Shown piece by piece: positions 48,624-59,562 of a stretch of 64,000 nt of DNA. Positions within the stretch are counted from its first letter, which is position 1. Every line of letters starts with the position of its first letter. Source of the DNA: Alphaproteobacteria bacterium (GTDB taxonomy: Bacteria; Pseudomonadota; Alphaproteobacteria; Rickettsiales; SXRF01). Where the stretch lies: NCBI GenBank assembly GCA_020049775.1, contig JAGVLO010000007.1, forward strand, positions 179,133-243,132. Reading direction: 5' to 3'. Below the pieces are notes generated by a model that searched no databases, was not told the DNA's origin, and saw only the letters and a program-made list of their open reading frames with translations. Position numbers and translations under genes: made by a program.

Positions 48624-50597
48624 GTGGTGTTGCGCTCTTTTAGCCTGTTTCTTACAATTATTATACTGATTGGCGCTTTTTTCCTGCCATTTCAGCTCAT
48701 TTCTGCGAGCGCGGCAAATGCTTCGGAAAATATCCGTAGCACATTCCGCTACATAGAACGCAAAGATTGGAACAACGCAATTGCACATGCAAAGAAAAGC
48801 GGCGAATCTGGCCTTGTCACGCTGGCAACCCATCAATACCTGCTGGATAACGACGCTGGCGCAAGCTTCAGCGAAATCATTAAATTCATCGAGTCTTACC
48901 CCGACTGGCCAGACCAGAAAAAGCTGCGCATCCGCGCTGAGATGTCATTAAAAGACGGACATGTCAGGGATCACGACCTTATCGCATGGTTTGACGATGA
49001 AACACCAATCACCGGCGTTGGTAAAATGGCGCTTGTTGAAGCCTATAAAGAAAGCAAAATGGGTTCTGATGATAAGATTGGCTACCTCGTGCGTGATGCA
49101 TGGAGGAACGGCGATTTTGATGAAGATCAGGAGCGCAAAATACAATCAGAATACGGAAAATTACTGCGCGAAGACGATTACATTGGCCGCATCGACCGCC
49201 TGCTGTGGGAAGAAAAAACCAGCGCTGCCAAACGTATCATGAGTAAAGTACCCGGCAATCATCAAAAGCTTTTCAAAGCCAGAATAGACCTGATTGACAA
49301 CAAAAGCGCAACGCTCAGTGTCGCACAGGTGCCATCATCACTGAAGCATGACGCGGGCCTAATCTATGACCGCATGCGCTACCGTATTAAACGTGATGAC
49401 ACCCAAGGCGTACGTGAAATGCTACTGCTGGCGCCCGAATATCCCCCCTACCCGCAAAAATGGTGGAAACCACGTGAATATCAGGTACACAAGGCTATTA
49501 ACGACGGCGATTACGACACTGCACACAAGCTGTTAAAAAATCATGGCCAAGTGGACGGGCCGGAGTTGGCGGATGCCAAATGGTTGCTGGGCTGGCTGCA
49601 ATGCGAATTCCTGAAAAAACCTAAAGAAGCGTATAATACGTTTTATGACATGTTCAAGCTGGTGCGTTTTCCGGTCAGCAAGGCTCGCGCGGCATACTGG
49701 GCAGCCCACGCATCTGAAAAAGCCGGTGACAAATCCACAGCCAGCAGCTGGTACAACACCGCCAGCGCCTACCCCACCACTTTTTATGGACAGGTCGCGG
49801 CCTTCAAGAAATTTGGCACCGCACCGCTTCATATTCCAGCCCCGCGCAATGTAAGCGATAGTGAACGCCGCACGTTTGAACGCAGCCACATCGGTCAGGC
49901 CATCAAACTCAGCCTCGAATATGACAAGCCGGAAATTGCCAGCAAGCTCATTAACCACGTTGCAGAAACCGCAGTAGAAGGAAAAGAGCATCAGGCGCTA
50001 ATAGCCGCTGAAATGGGCAAAAAGAGCTATGCCTATACCGGTGTGCGCGGCGCGAAGAAGGCACTGCAGCAAAACATTGTATTGCTGAATGCAGGTTATC
50101 CTAATCCCAAAACTCCTTCAGACATAAAGATTGAACGCCCGCTGGTTTTGGCCATCACGCGGCAGGAAAGTGAATATGATCCACGTGCGCGCAGCCCGGC
50201 AAACGCAATGGGTCTGATGCAGCTGCTCAGCTCAACTGCAAAAGAAGTCGCGCGTAAAAATAAAATGAGCTTCTCCAAGGATAAGCTGTACGACCCAAGC
50301 TACAATATGACCTTAGGCGGCATGTATCTGGACAGCATGATTGATAATTACGATGGCTCGTACGTTATGGCGATTGCCGCCTACAATGCCGGCCCGGGTA
50401 ATGTGCGTAGCTGGACCGGTAAATTCGGAACGCCCGGCCATAATGTTGACCGCGCTATCAACTGGATTGAAAGCATCCCGTTTGCAGAAACCCGCAACTA
50501 TGTGCAGCGTGTGTTGGAAAACCTTCAGGTTTACCGCTATATCGAAGCAAACGGAAATCCGCCAAAACTGCTCATCGGTGAAGATTTAATTCGTTAG
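48624..50597 (+). CDS. Lytic transglycosylase (Slt-type)
   Basis: ITRQESEYDPRARSPANAMGLMQLLSSTAKEVA, MAIAAYNAGPGNVRSW. Confidence 0.93.
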   Translation: MVLRSFSLFLTIIILIGAFFLPFQLISASAANASENIRSTFRYIERKDWNNAIAHAKKSGESGLVTLATHQYLLDNDAGASFSEIIKFIESYPDWPDQKKLRIRAEMSLKDGHVRDHDLIAWFDDETPITGVGKMALVEAYKESKMGSDDKIGYLVRDAWRNGDFDEDQERKIQSEYGKLLREDDYIGRIDRLLWEEKTSAAKRIMSKVPGNHQKLFKARIDLIDNKSATLSVAQVPSSLKHDAGLIYDRMRYRIKRDDTQGVREMLLLAPEYPPYPQKWWKPREYQVHKAINDGDYDTAHKLLKNHGQVDGPELADAKWLLGWLQCEFLKKPKEAYNTFYDMFKLVRFPVSKARAAYWAAHASEKAGDKSTASSWYNTASAYPTTFYGQVAAFKKFGTAPLHIPAPRNVSDSERRTFERSHIGQAIKLSLEYDKPEIASKLINHVAETAVEGKEHQALIAAEMGKKSYAYTGVRGAKKALQQNIVLLNAGYPNPKTPSDIKIERPLVLAITRQESEYDPRARSPANAMGLMQLLSSTAKEVARKNKMSFSKDKLYDPSYNMTLGGMYLDSMIDNYDGSYVMAIAAYNAGPGNVRSWTGKFGTPGHNVDRAINWIESIPFAETRNYVQRVLENLQVYRYIEANGNPPKLLIGEDLIR

Positions 50598-50600
50598 CAA

Positions 50601-50807
50601 TTAGCGGCAATTGTATAAGTCATCATCCACGCAGCTAATAATCGACGGCTGGCGGTAACCAGAGTCATTTTCGCGCGACTGGTGCGCACGTGCTATAGCC
50701 GCATAGTCAAGATTGTCCCATTGGCTGTTCCTGTTACCGGAGCAGGCCACGATAGTTACAAGCAGCGCTATGCTTATAATCGGGTTAGACTTCATAATAG
50801 TTTTCAA
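50601..50807 (-). CDS. Small putative lipoprotein
   Basis: Hydrophobic N-terminus SIALLVTIVACSGNRNS with lipobox-like cysteine. Confidence 0.5.
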   Translation of the reverse strand: MKTIMKSNPIISIALLVTIVACSGNRNSQWDNLDYAAIARAHQSRENDSGYRQPSIISCVDDDLYNCR

Positions 50808-50975
50808 TTCTAGATACTTACACCGGCAACGGTTATCACATCCTTAACCTTTTAGCACACCTGCTTTACTCAAGGAATACCAAACTTACTATTAAAAACT
50901 TCAATGATTTATTTACTATTGCCTGCCATAGTTACTTGCGTTTTATAAACACTAACACGACCCTAGGGAGATATT

Positions 50976-52298
50976 ATGGCCGCCACTGAGAAAAAGTCTG
51001 CAGCCCCCGCTTCAAAGCGTAACGCCACCTTGAGCGTTGATAGCAAAACCGTTGAATTTCCTATGTATGACGGTACGGAAGGCCCAAGCGTTATCGACAT
51101 CAGCAAGCTGTACAGCGACACCGGCTATTTCACCTTTGATCCTGGATTTATGTCCACCGCCAGCTGTGAATCAAAGATCACCTTTATCGATGGTGACAAG
51201 GGTATCCTGCGTTACCGCGGTTACGATATCGACGTACTGGCTGAAAAGAGCGACTTCCTTGAGGTATCCTACTTGCTGCTGAATGGCGAACTGCCGAACG
51301 CTCAAGAGAGCAAGGAACATATCCGCAAAATTAAAAATCACACCATGGTGCATGAACAGTTGCACTTCCTTTATCGTGGTTTCCCACGCGCATCACACCC
51401 GATGGCCGTTATGGCAGGCGCAGCAGCATCGCTGGCCGCGTTTTATCATGACTCACTGGACGTAAACGATCCGGCACAGCGCGAGTTATCGGCATACCGC
51501 CTGATTGCCAAGATGCCGACACTGGCAGCCATGGCATTTAAATATTCAATCGGCATGCCATTTATCTATCCGCAGAATGAAATGAACTTTTCAGAAAACT
51601 TCCTGCATATGATGTTCGCCACCCCATGCGAAAAATACACCGTCAATCCCGTACTCGCACGCGCGATGGACAGGATTCTGACGCTCCACGCTGACCATGA
51701 GCAGAACGCATCGACATCGACCGTTCGCCTCGCCGGTTCATCAGGTGCTAATCCATTTGCGTGCATGAGCGCTGGTATTGCCTCTCTCTGGGGTCCAGCA
51801 CATGGCGGTGCCAACGAAGCGGTTATCAACATGCTGCGCGAAATCGGCGATGTCAGCAAGATTCCTGACTTCATCAAGAAAGTAAAAGACAAAAGCTCCG
51901 GCATAAAGCTGATGGGCTTTGGACACCGCGTTTACAAGAACTACGACCCACGCGCTAAAGTGCTTCGCCAAACGCTTGAAGAGGTGCTGGGTGAACTCGG
52001 CAAGATTGATGAGCCATTGCTCAAAATTGCCATTGAGCTGGAGCGCATCGCGCTGTCGGACGAGTATTTCGTAGAGCGCAAGCTGTACCCGAACGTCGAT
52101 TTTTACTCGGGCATCATTTACCGCGCTATGGGCATACCTTCTAAAATGTTCACCGTACTGTTCGCCGTTGCCCGTACCGCCGGCTGGATAGCACAATGGA
52201 AAGAAATGATGGAAGATCCGAAAAACAAGATTGGACGTCCACGCCAGCTCTACCTGGGCGCACAGCAGCGCAGTTTTATCCCTCTGGAAAAACGCTAG
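50976..52298 (+). CDS. gltA: Citrate synthase
   Basis: [93 protein letters not shown]. Confidence 0.98.
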   Translation: MAATEKKSAAPASKRNATLSVDSKTVEFPMYDGTEGPSVIDISKLYSDTGYFTFDPGFMSTASCESKITFIDGDKGILRYRGYDIDVLAEKSDFLEVSYLLLNGELPNAQESKEHIRKIKNHTMVHEQLHFLYRGFPRASHPMAVMAGAAASLAAFYHDSLDVNDPAQRELSAYRLIAKMPTLAAMAFKYSIGMPFIYPQNEMNFSENFLHMMFATPCEKYTVNPVLARAMDRILTLHADHEQNASTSTVRLAGSSGANPFACMSAGIASLWGPAHGGANEAVINMLREIGDVSKIPDFIKKVKDKSSGIKLMGFGHRVYKNYDPRAKVLRQTLEEVLGELGKIDEPLLKIAIELERIALSDEYFVERKLYPNVDFYSGIIYRAMGIPSKMFTVLFAVARTAGWIAQWKEMMEDPKNKIGRPRQLYLGAQQRSFIPLEKR

Positions 52299-52397
52299 AA
52301 TATGAGGGAGCTAGCTATCCCCTTCATAAATAAGCTGTAATTTATTCCGGACGTGATATAATGTTGCTTGTCCAAAATATTATTAAGGGAGCTTTGT

Positions 52398-52643
52398 ATG
52401 GAAAATAAACCCTCGTCTGGCTGTGGTATGAAAAGCTGCCAAACCCTTATGTGGTGGATGACCCTTATTGTCGCTGTCCTTGCCGTACCTGCGTTTGGTG
52501 CAATCGTGGCTACCCTGAGCTTTACCCATGGCGCGGTACAGATACTTGTTTTCATAGTAGCCTGCTGGTTCTGTACCTATCTGGGCATGAAGCTGATGCA
52601 CGCACCGCATATGAACGATAAAATCGGCCACAAGAAAGACTAA
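52398..52643 (+). CDS. Small two-TM hypothetical membrane protein
   Basis: MENKPSSGCGMKSCQTLMWWMTLIVAVLAVPAFGAIVATL. Confidence 0.6.
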   Translation: MENKPSSGCGMKSCQTLMWWMTLIVAVLAVPAFGAIVATLSFTHGAVQILVFIVACWFCTYLGMKLMHAPHMNDKIGHKKD

Positions 52644-52658
52644 CTCTAACCAAAGCTT

Positions 52659-53432
52659 ATGCCAGCCGTTATTCCATCCTATCAGGAGATGTCCGGGCGC
52701 GCAGACTTTGCAACGTTGCCTGACGCTGATGCATATACAAAAATCGCCGGCACCATGAAATCTGTTGATTTCGATGGTAAAAACTACATGATCAGCCACA
52801 ATAAATCTGCAGGTTTTTATGTACTGCAAAACACAGCAACCTTCCTGGATGACAGCGCATCCAAACAAGCTCAGGGATGGATAGATGATGAATGGAAAAT
52901 CCATGCCTCGCTGGCAAGAGTTGCTGCCGTTCCTGATATGGCCGATGCATCGCAGGTAACAGGAAATATTGAAAAGGCATGGGACGCTGCCGTACCGATA
53001 TTAATGAAATATGGTGTGAATCAGGCCAAGTTTATTGATGCGGATCATGCCGTGGCCGGATTTAAGAACGAAGCAAGGAATCCCGACCCGGAACAAAGCA
53101 AGAAAACCTTGACCATTTACTACGGACCGCATGATCACCTAAACCCTGACATGTGGAGTAAGATGCTAAGCGAAATTGAGACGGCATGGCAAAAAGCAGG
53201 GGTTAAATCAGGTGACGAAATAAAAGGCGATAAACCCATCGCAGAAAGCGCCTATTTCCACAGCAGCAGGGGGCGAAAAGAAGGAAAGCGTGTGTCTGCC
53301 TCAGACCGCAACGACGATTTCCTGAACAATGGACCGTTTGATGATGTCGTTATCTCCGCTGAACAAAAAGGCGGCTTCCTTGGAGATATCCTGAATAGGA
53401 AAACGCAGCCCTCAAGGCCACGGCAAATATAA
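52659..53432 (+). CDS. Hypothetical protein
   Basis: 257-aa ORF, no recognised domain. Confidence 0.6.
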   Translation: MPAVIPSYQEMSGRADFATLPDADAYTKIAGTMKSVDFDGKNYMISHNKSAGFYVLQNTATFLDDSASKQAQGWIDDEWKIHASLARVAAVPDMADASQVTGNIEKAWDAAVPILMKYGVNQAKFIDADHAVAGFKNEARNPDPEQSKKTLTIYYGPHDHLNPDMWSKMLSEIETAWQKAGVKSGDEIKGDKPIAESAYFHSSRGRKEGKRVSASDRNDDFLNNGPFDDVVISAEQKGGFLGDILNRKTQPSRPRQI

Positions 53433-53455
53433 CCCGAATTATCCTACGAGGAAAT

Positions 53456-54280
53456 TTACCCGACGAGCTGCAACAATACTGGGGAGAGCTGGTTTGTCTG
53501 TGCGACAACCGCGTTCAGTGCGTTCTGTTGCACATCCGCCGACGGGCTGGTGAAATCAGCCGATTCAAGCACAGACTGGGAAGCCAGCTGGTTTGCCAGC
53601 ACGGAATCCACGTTTGCGGCCGCAACATCCAGCACCTGCTGGAAAGAACCAATCGTTGCGCGTACACCTGCAATTTGTTCAGCCGCACTATTTATTGCGC
53701 TAAGGGCGCTGGCAGCACTGCCGGACGACAGAATATCCAGGTTTTGGCCATTGAAAAGACCATTGCTGGTCAGATCCGCAATCGAAAGATCAGCGGCGGA
53801 GGTATCCCCCTCACCTGCAATCACCTGCTCGAGCGAAATAGCACCTTCACCGCTCAGCGATCCATCAAGCAGCGAGCGGCCATTGAAATTAGAACCACGC
53901 GCCAACGAATCAATCTGCTGCACCAGTTGCTGGAACTGCGCGTTCAGCTGCGCACGGTTATCATCGTTAAGCACGCCGGAGCTGGCCTGCTGTGCCAATG
54001 ACTGAAGCTGGCCAATGGTGGACTGTAACTGTGAAACGCCGCTATCCGCAACCTGCGACAGGCTGAGTGCCTGTACGATATTACCTGATGCCTGACGAAT
54101 TTCTGCGTTCTGCGCCTGCAGTTGGGCTACAGCAGACAGGCTTGCAATTGAATCAGTGCTTGGAAAAAGTCCGGGCAACCCGACAAGCCTTGCGATCGCG
54201 GCCTGAACACGTGAATTTATGTTTTTCGTTGCCTGTAGCTGGGTACTTGCAACACTGGGAAGTGATGAAATACTCGTCAT
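53456..54280 (-). CDS. Divergent flagellin-like protein
   Basis: QLQSLAQQASSGVLNDDNRAQLNAQFQQLVQQIDSLARGSNFNGRSLLDG flagellin D1 signature. Confidence 0.8.
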   Translation of the reverse strand: MTSISSLPSVASTQLQATKNINSRVQAAIARLVGLPGLFPSTDSIASLSAVAQLQAQNAEIRQASGNIVQALSLSQVADSGVSQLQSTIGQLQSLAQQASSGVLNDDNRAQLNAQFQQLVQQIDSLARGSNFNGRSLLDGSLSGEGAISLEQVIAGEGDTSAADLSIADLTSNGLFNGQNLDILSSGSAASALSAINSAAEQIAGVRATIGSFQQVLDVAAANVDSVLANQLASQSVLESADFTSPSADVQQNALNAVVAQTNQLSPVLLQLVG

Positions 54281-54401
54281 ATATTCCTCCTGAATGTACC
54301 AATGTGAATTGTTTCACACCGGTCGAGCACTACATGGCTCTAGCATTACGATGACGTAACTATAAAATTATTCTACTACGAGTATAGGCTTTAATTAACG
54401 A

Positions 54402-55349
54402 TTAATCAATGGCTTCCTGTAGTCCAAGCAGGTTTTGGGCAAAATCCGTTGCAGAAAAATCACTTATGTCTTCGATGCCCTCACCTATCCCAATGTAATG
54501 TATTGGTATTTTCTCCTGCTTGGCCAGCGCCACCACAATGCCGCCCTTGGCTGTGCCGTCCAGTTTGGTAATGACTAACCCATTGATTTGTGCCAGCTCC
54601 TTAAAAGCCTGTACCTGAGACAGGGCGTTCTGCCCGGTGGTGGCATCGAGTACCTGAAGTGTGTGGTGAGGGGCTTCAGGGTCTATTTTCTTGAGAACTT
54701 TAGATATTTTCTGGAGTTCTGCCATCAGGTTCGCCTTGTTCTGCAACCTGCCCGCCGTATCAATCAGGAGTACGTCTGCACCGGCCGCCTTGGCCTGCTC
54801 ATAGGCACGGAAGGCAACGCTGGCAGGGTCGGCCTCAAACTCGCCGGTAATGACCGGTATATTCGCCCGCTGCCCCCAGACCTGCAACTGCTCCACCGCC
54901 GCCGCACGGAAGGTGTCGGCGGCTGCAAGCATCACTTTCAGCCCCTGCTGGCGGTACTGGCTGGCCAGCTTGCCGATGGTCGTGGTTTTGCCATTGCCGT
55001 TCACGCCCACCATCATAATCACCGATGGCTTGCGCGACGCGTCAAGCACCAGCGGCTTTGCATATGGTTCAAGGATTGCAGCAATCTGCGCAGCAAGAAA
55101 CTGGCGCACCTCATCGGGCGCAATCTGTTTGTCAAAACGCTGCTTTGCCAACGCTGCCGACAATTCGCTGGCAACCGATGCGCCAAGGTCGGATTCAATC
55201 AGCAGTTCTTCCAACGACTCAATCGAATCATTATCCAGTTTTGCCTTGGTGAAAATGCCCGTAATGCCGCCCGCCAGTTTGCCGGACGTTTTGCCCAGCC
55301 CCTGTTTAAGTCGTGAAAGCCAGCCTGTTTTAGGCGCTACAGAACTCAT
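54402..55349 (-). CDS. ftsY: Signal recognition particle receptor FtsY
   Basis: VGVNGNGKTTTIGKLA, AADTFRAAAVEQL, LIDTAGRLQNKANLM, TKLDGTAKGG. Confidence 0.97.
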   Translation of the reverse strand: MSSVAPKTGWLSRLKQGLGKTSGKLAGGITGIFTKAKLDNDSIESLEELLIESDLGASVASELSAALAKQRFDKQIAPDEVRQFLAAQIAAILEPYAKPLVLDASRKPSVIMMVGVNGNGKTTTIGKLASQYRQQGLKVMLAAADTFRAAAVEQLQVWGQRANIPVITGEFEADPASVAFRAYEQAKAAGADVLLIDTAGRLQNKANLMAELQKISKVLKKIDPEAPHHTLQVLDATTGQNALSQVQAFKELAQINGLVITKLDGTAKGGIVVALAKQEKIPIHYIGIGEGIEDISDFSATDFAQNLLGLQEAID

Positions 55350-56662
55350 GCCACCATCCCGTAAAGCTTGCTGGCATCTGCGGCATTTACCGCCGCCGTT
55401 ATCACACGCCCCGGCTCGCACGGATGGCTAAGCTCCATGAGTGCAAAATGCTCGGTGCGGCCCAACCGCTCTTTTTCAACGACTACGCTGGCTGTCTTGC
55501 CCACTTGCGAACCAAGATATTTTTGCAGCTGGCGCTCGCCCGCTTCACGCAGGCGGCTAGCGCGTTCCTTGCGCAAATTACCCGCCACTTGCGGCATTTT
55601 AGCGGCAGGCGTGCCAGGACGCGGCGAGAACGGAAACACATGTAAATAAATAATTCCCGCCTCATCCACGATGTCGAGCGTGTTTTTAAACATCTCTTCC
55701 GTTTCTGTCGGGAAACCCGCGATGATGTCTGCGCCAAACACAACATCAGGCCGCAAGTCACGCACGCGGTTGCAGAAATCGATAGCATCCTTGCGCAAAT
55801 GACGGCGCTTTATGCGCTTGAGAATCATATCGTCACCTGCCTGCAAACTGACATGCAGGTGTGGCATCAGGCGCGGTTCTTCCGCAATCAGGCGGTATAA
55901 ATCATCATCTACTTCCACCGCATCGATGGAAGAAAGTCGCAGGCGTTTTAAATCCGGCACAAGCGCCAGCAGGCGTTTCATCATTTGCCCCAGCGTCGGC
56001 TTGCCCGGTAAATCCTTGCCGTAATCGCTTATGTCCACGCCGGTAACCACCACTTCGCTGTAACCGGATTCCACCAGCTTACGCACTTGTGCCACGATAT
56101 CGCCCATCGGCACCGAGCGGCTGTTGCCTCGGCCATAAGGGATAATGCAAAACGTGCAGCGGTGGTCGCAGCCGTTCTGCACCTGCACGAATGCGCGCGC
56201 CCTGCCCTCGAACGACGTCACCATATGCGCCGCAGTTTCCTTAAGTGACATGATGTCGTTGACCAGTGCTTTTTCTGTATTTTCCAGCACAAACTGGTAG
56301 CCGCTTTTTTCCAGCTTTTCCTGGTTGCCGATTACTTTATCCACCTCGTCCATCTGCGCGTACATGTCGGGATGCACCTGTGCCGAGCAACCGGTGACAA
56401 TAATTTTTGCATTCGGGTTTTCTTTACGCGCGCGGCGAATGGCCTGTCGCACCTGCCGTTCCGCTTCCGAGGTCACCGCACAACTATTGAAGATAATGGC
56501 GTTCTCCAGCCCAGCCGCCGTCGCCTGTTGACGAATAACTTCGCCCTCATAGCTGTTCAGGCGGCAACCGAAATTGACGACATCAATGCTACCGCTGCGC
56601 ACAGTTTGCTGCTGCCCGCCCTCTTCATGTTCATGTTTATGATTGCAGTCTTTACCCGACAT
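55346..56662 (-). CDS. mtaB: tRNA (N6-threonylcarbamoyladenosine-37) methylthiotransferase MtaB
   Basis: DVVNFGCRLNSYEGE, NGCDHRCTFCIIPYGRG, ADIIAGFPTETEEMF; start likely Met at 56662. Confidence 0.93.
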   Translation of the reverse strand: MSGKDCNHKHEHEEGGQQQTVRSGSIDVVNFGCRLNSYEGEVIRQQATAAGLENAIIFNSCAVTSEAERQVRQAIRRARKENPNAKIIVTGCSAQVHPDMYAQMDEVDKVIGNQEKLEKSGYQFVLENTEKALVNDIMSLKETAAHMVTSFEGRARAFVQVQNGCDHRCTFCIIPYGRGNSRSVPMGDIVAQVRKLVESGYSEVVVTGVDISDYGKDLPGKPTLGQMMKRLLALVPDLKRLRLSSIDAVEVDDDLYRLIAEEPRLMPHLHVSLQAGDDMILKRIKRRHLRKDAIDFCNRVRDLRPDVVFGADIIAGFPTETEEMFKNTLDIVDEAGIIYLHVFPFSPRPGTPAAKMPQVAGNLRKERASRLREAGERQLQKYLGSQVGKTASVVVEKERLGRTEHFALMELSHPCEPGRVITAAVNAADASKLYGMVA

Positions 56663-57470
56663 CGAGTACCCCGATAAAACTTGCGGCCACGGGGCCAGTT
56701 TTGAATACGCGGTTGGCTTTCTGATCCCATTCGATCTCAAGCACACCGCCAGGCAGTTGAACCGCCGCCTTACCGGAAAGCAGTCCGCGCTGCGTCAGCC
56801 CAACAAGGGTGGCACATGCCGCCGTGCCACAAGCAAGCGTCTCTCCTGCCCCGCGTTCCCATACGCGCAATTTAACATGTGTATCATCTATAACCTGCGC
56901 GAAGCTTACATTCGTGCGCTTGGGGAATAATTCGTGATGTTCGAGCCTCGGCCCCAAATCATGCACCGGCGCGTCTTCCACGTCATCCACGGTGAATACA
57001 AGATGTGGGTTTCCCATGCTCACAGCCAGCGGGTCAGAAAGCCCCCTGTCTTTGATATCCAAATGCAGGGTGTCGCATTCTTCGCTCAGCGGTATTTCCT
57101 GCCAAGCAAATTTCGGTTCGCCCATATTCACGCGCACTTTTTTGTTACCTGCACGGCTGCAATGCAACATTCCCGCGTTGGTTTCCACTATCACATCATC
57201 CTGCTTGGATTCTTCCATTACCAGCCATGCCACACAGCGCGTTGCGTTGCCGCACGCATCCACCTGTGTGCCGTCGGCATTATAAATGCGCATGAATACA
57301 TCAGCTTTTTTAGAAGGCTCGATAATAATTATCTGGTCACAGCCCACTCCTGTGCGACGGTGTGCAATGACTTCCAGCTGTTCCGGCGTAAACCGCACCA
57401 TGTCTGCGCGCACGTCAAACACGACGAAATCATTTCCTGCACCATGCATTTTTACAAAAGGAAGGGACAT
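56652..57470 (-). CDS. dapF: Diaminopimelate epimerase
   Basis: MHGAGNDFVVFD, DACGNATRCVAW, ACGTAACAT active-site motifs. Confidence 0.97.
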   Translation of the reverse strand: MSLPFVKMHGAGNDFVVFDVRADMVRFTPEQLEVIAHRRTGVGCDQIIIIEPSKKADVFMRIYNADGTQVDACGNATRCVAWLVMEESKQDDVIVETNAGMLHCSRAGNKKVRVNMGEPKFAWQEIPLSEECDTLHLDIKDRGLSDPLAVSMGNPHLVFTVDDVEDAPVHDLGPRLEHHELFPKRTNVSFAQVIDDTHVKLRVWERGAGETLACGTAACATLVGLTQRGLLSGKAAVQLPGGVLEIEWDQKANRVFKTGPVAASFIGVLDVG

Positions 57471-57481
57471 CTCAGATAACT

Positions 57482-57886
57482 CTACCAGCCCCTACCGTCA
57501 CGTTCGCGGTCACTCTCTTCGCGCTCACGCGCCTGACGCTCACGCTCATCACGCTCTTCCTGAATGCGAAGAAGCCATTCACGTCTTTTTTCATCTTCGT
57601 CTGCATTTTGGAAAGCGCCCAACTCAGCGTTTTCCTTGGTATTTACATTAGCAACCAAATCAATACCCGCACCTACCACAAACCCTGCAACAGCACCCTT
57701 AAGCATACGCCCACCTTTAGAGCTGTCCTTCGCAACCTGCCGCTGGCGACCCTGAAAATCGAACAACTGCTGGTGTTTTGGCTTTTCGTCCTCGCCGGTC
57801 GCAGCGCCAATCCCGCCGCCAATTACTGCGCCGATAACCGCTTTCATAAAACCGCGCCTGCTCTGCATTGCCATATTGTGAACCAC
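57482..57886 (-). CDS. Glycine-zipper-like hypothetical protein with charged C-terminus
   Basis: AVIGAVIGGGIGAATG and LKGAVAGFVVGAGIDL segments, RE-rich tail. Confidence 0.55.
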   Translation of the reverse strand: MVHNMAMQSRRGFMKAVIGAVIGGGIGAATGEDEKPKHQQLFDFQGRQRQVAKDSSKGGRMLKGAVAGFVVGAGIDLVANVNTKENAELGAFQNADEDEKRREWLLRIQEERDERERQAREREESDRERDGRGW

Positions 57887-58120
57887 TAACTACGGGCTGT
57901 TTTCAAAGAGCGCGTATTTTACACATTTCTGCCAAATTAACAACGACTTGTGCAATTCGTCTTCAGTCATAACCCACTGTATTTAGAAAACAATATTTAG
58001 ACGTTGTGAATGATTTTAAAATATACATATATTTCAGTAATTTATTTATTGTGCATTGCAGCATTTTTTGATATTATAATGCTAGGTTAAAAGGTTAGCT
58101 TTTAGCCATTATGTGAGGAA

Positions 58121-58318
58121 ATGAAGTGTATGTTTAACAAAGTAACATTGTTTCTGGTCATCATTGGCGCCGTAAATATGGGCGTAGCCAGTTGGTCAGG
58201 GGTGAATATTCTTAGCACCGTTTTTGGTGATTTAAGCACCGCTGTCAGCGCGTTGATCGGCTTATCCGGTGTCTATATGCTGCTGGATAATTATACTACA
58301 TTGCTGAAGCACTCATAA
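58121..58318 (+). CDS. DUF378 family small membrane protein
   Basis: KVTLFLVIIGAVNMGVASWSGVNIL...GLSGVYMLLD. Confidence 0.85.
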   Translation: MKCMFNKVTLFLVIIGAVNMGVASWSGVNILSTVFGDLSTAVSALIGLSGVYMLLDNYTTLLKHS

Positions 58319-58356
58319 TGTGTAGCAGCAAGTAAATCTCCATTTAAATTCAATTG

Positions 58357-58392
58357 GCCCCGCTCTTAAATCCTAAAGAGCGGGGTTTTTTC
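58357..58392 (+). terminator. Rho-independent terminator after the DUF378 gene
   Basis: CCCCGCTCTT-loop-AAGAGCGGGGTTTTTT. Confidence 0.88.
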
Positions 58393-58477
58393 ATGCTAAA
58401 AGGGGCCAAAAGGGGTTTGTTGTCTTGTGTTAACCAATTTACGCCTGCTATAGTTTTGCAGCTCTGGGAGGAGTGAT

Positions 58478-59554
58478 ATGGCAAAGCTCGTAGAAGCAAG
58501 CACTGAAGTGCTAAAGACACTGATAGGCGCAGCACAGCGTAAGGCAAAACATTTGGGCAGCTGGTACGCGCTCAATGATCCGGACTACGACCCGTCCGAA
58601 AAATTTGAAACTTTTAAATCACAAAAAATTGCTGATGATGTTGCGCTCGAACGCGCGCTGGATGAATTCAAGCATTCGCTTTCCGATAAATCGCGCCGCC
58701 TGCGCCGCAAATGGAAGAAGCTGGAAGCATCGCCCGAAATGTTCGACGAGCCGGACATTATTGAGGCAAAACGTGCATACGAAAATTCACTCACCGATGA
58801 GCAATGCGAGAAAGAAGCAAAAATCCTCAAGATGTTTGATAACCGCAAAACTAACCGCGTTGTCAAACTGGTGTTTAAAGGTATGGAAAATGCAGGCAGC
58901 ACCGAAAAAATCCTGCGCACGCTGCATTCATCCGTAACAGCGCCAATTAGTGATATGCATAAGCAGGCAGGCTTAGTGAATTCTATAGAAGCGGTCATCA
59001 GACGCGTCACCGATATTCTCGAAAGCCAGTACCCAGGAAAATCTACACCCATATCCATGCTCATGACAGATTCTGATGATAACAAATGGCAGATGTTCCC
59101 CTCCGGCACCGGCTCTGAAAAAGGCTTCGAGTTATCACGGCTGCTCGACATCATGGAAGTGACCGTGGCCGGCGAACTGGCAGATCCCGCACCATGGCAG
59201 CGCGTGAACACCAAGGTTCGTGGCATATTGCAACCTGCCTTTTGCGTAGAGGGGAAACATTTTGACTATACCAACATGCACGCATGCGTGGCGGCTGGCC
59301 TGCGCAAGCTTCCCGGCATGGAAAAGAAAATAGTACCCCTGTATAAAATTGACGGCGTGGCCGTGAATGAAACCATGTACAAAGCAGAGGTAAAGCGCAG
59401 GCAGGATGACGTGGGCTGGCCACCTCTGGATGCCGACTACTCAGGCCTGACCCACGGCACCATGTTCATCGGGCCGGAAGCAGAGGCAGTTATCAGGGAA
59501 TATTTCGGCACCGACCTACACAGGGTCAAGACGCCGGAAAGACGCGCACGCTGA
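58478..59554 (+). CDS. Hypothetical protein
   Basis: 358-aa ORF with gggaggagtg RBS, no recognised domain. Confidence 0.65.
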   Translation: MAKLVEASTEVLKTLIGAAQRKAKHLGSWYALNDPDYDPSEKFETFKSQKIADDVALERALDEFKHSLSDKSRRLRRKWKKLEASPEMFDEPDIIEAKRAYENSLTDEQCEKEAKILKMFDNRKTNRVVKLVFKGMENAGSTEKILRTLHSSVTAPISDMHKQAGLVNSIEAVIRRVTDILESQYPGKSTPISMLMTDSDDNKWQMFPSGTGSEKGFELSRLLDIMEVTVAGELADPAPWQRVNTKVRGILQPAFCVEGKHFDYTNMHACVAAGLRKLPGMEKKIVPLYKIDGVAVNETMYKAEVKRRQDDVGWPPLDADYSGLTHGTMFIGPEAEAVIREYFGTDLHRVKTPERRAR

Positions 59555-59562
59555 ACTGTTAG

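Noticed and set aside
54588-55316. 242-aa plus-strand ORF
   Set aside because: Antisense to ftsY, whose motifs are unambiguous
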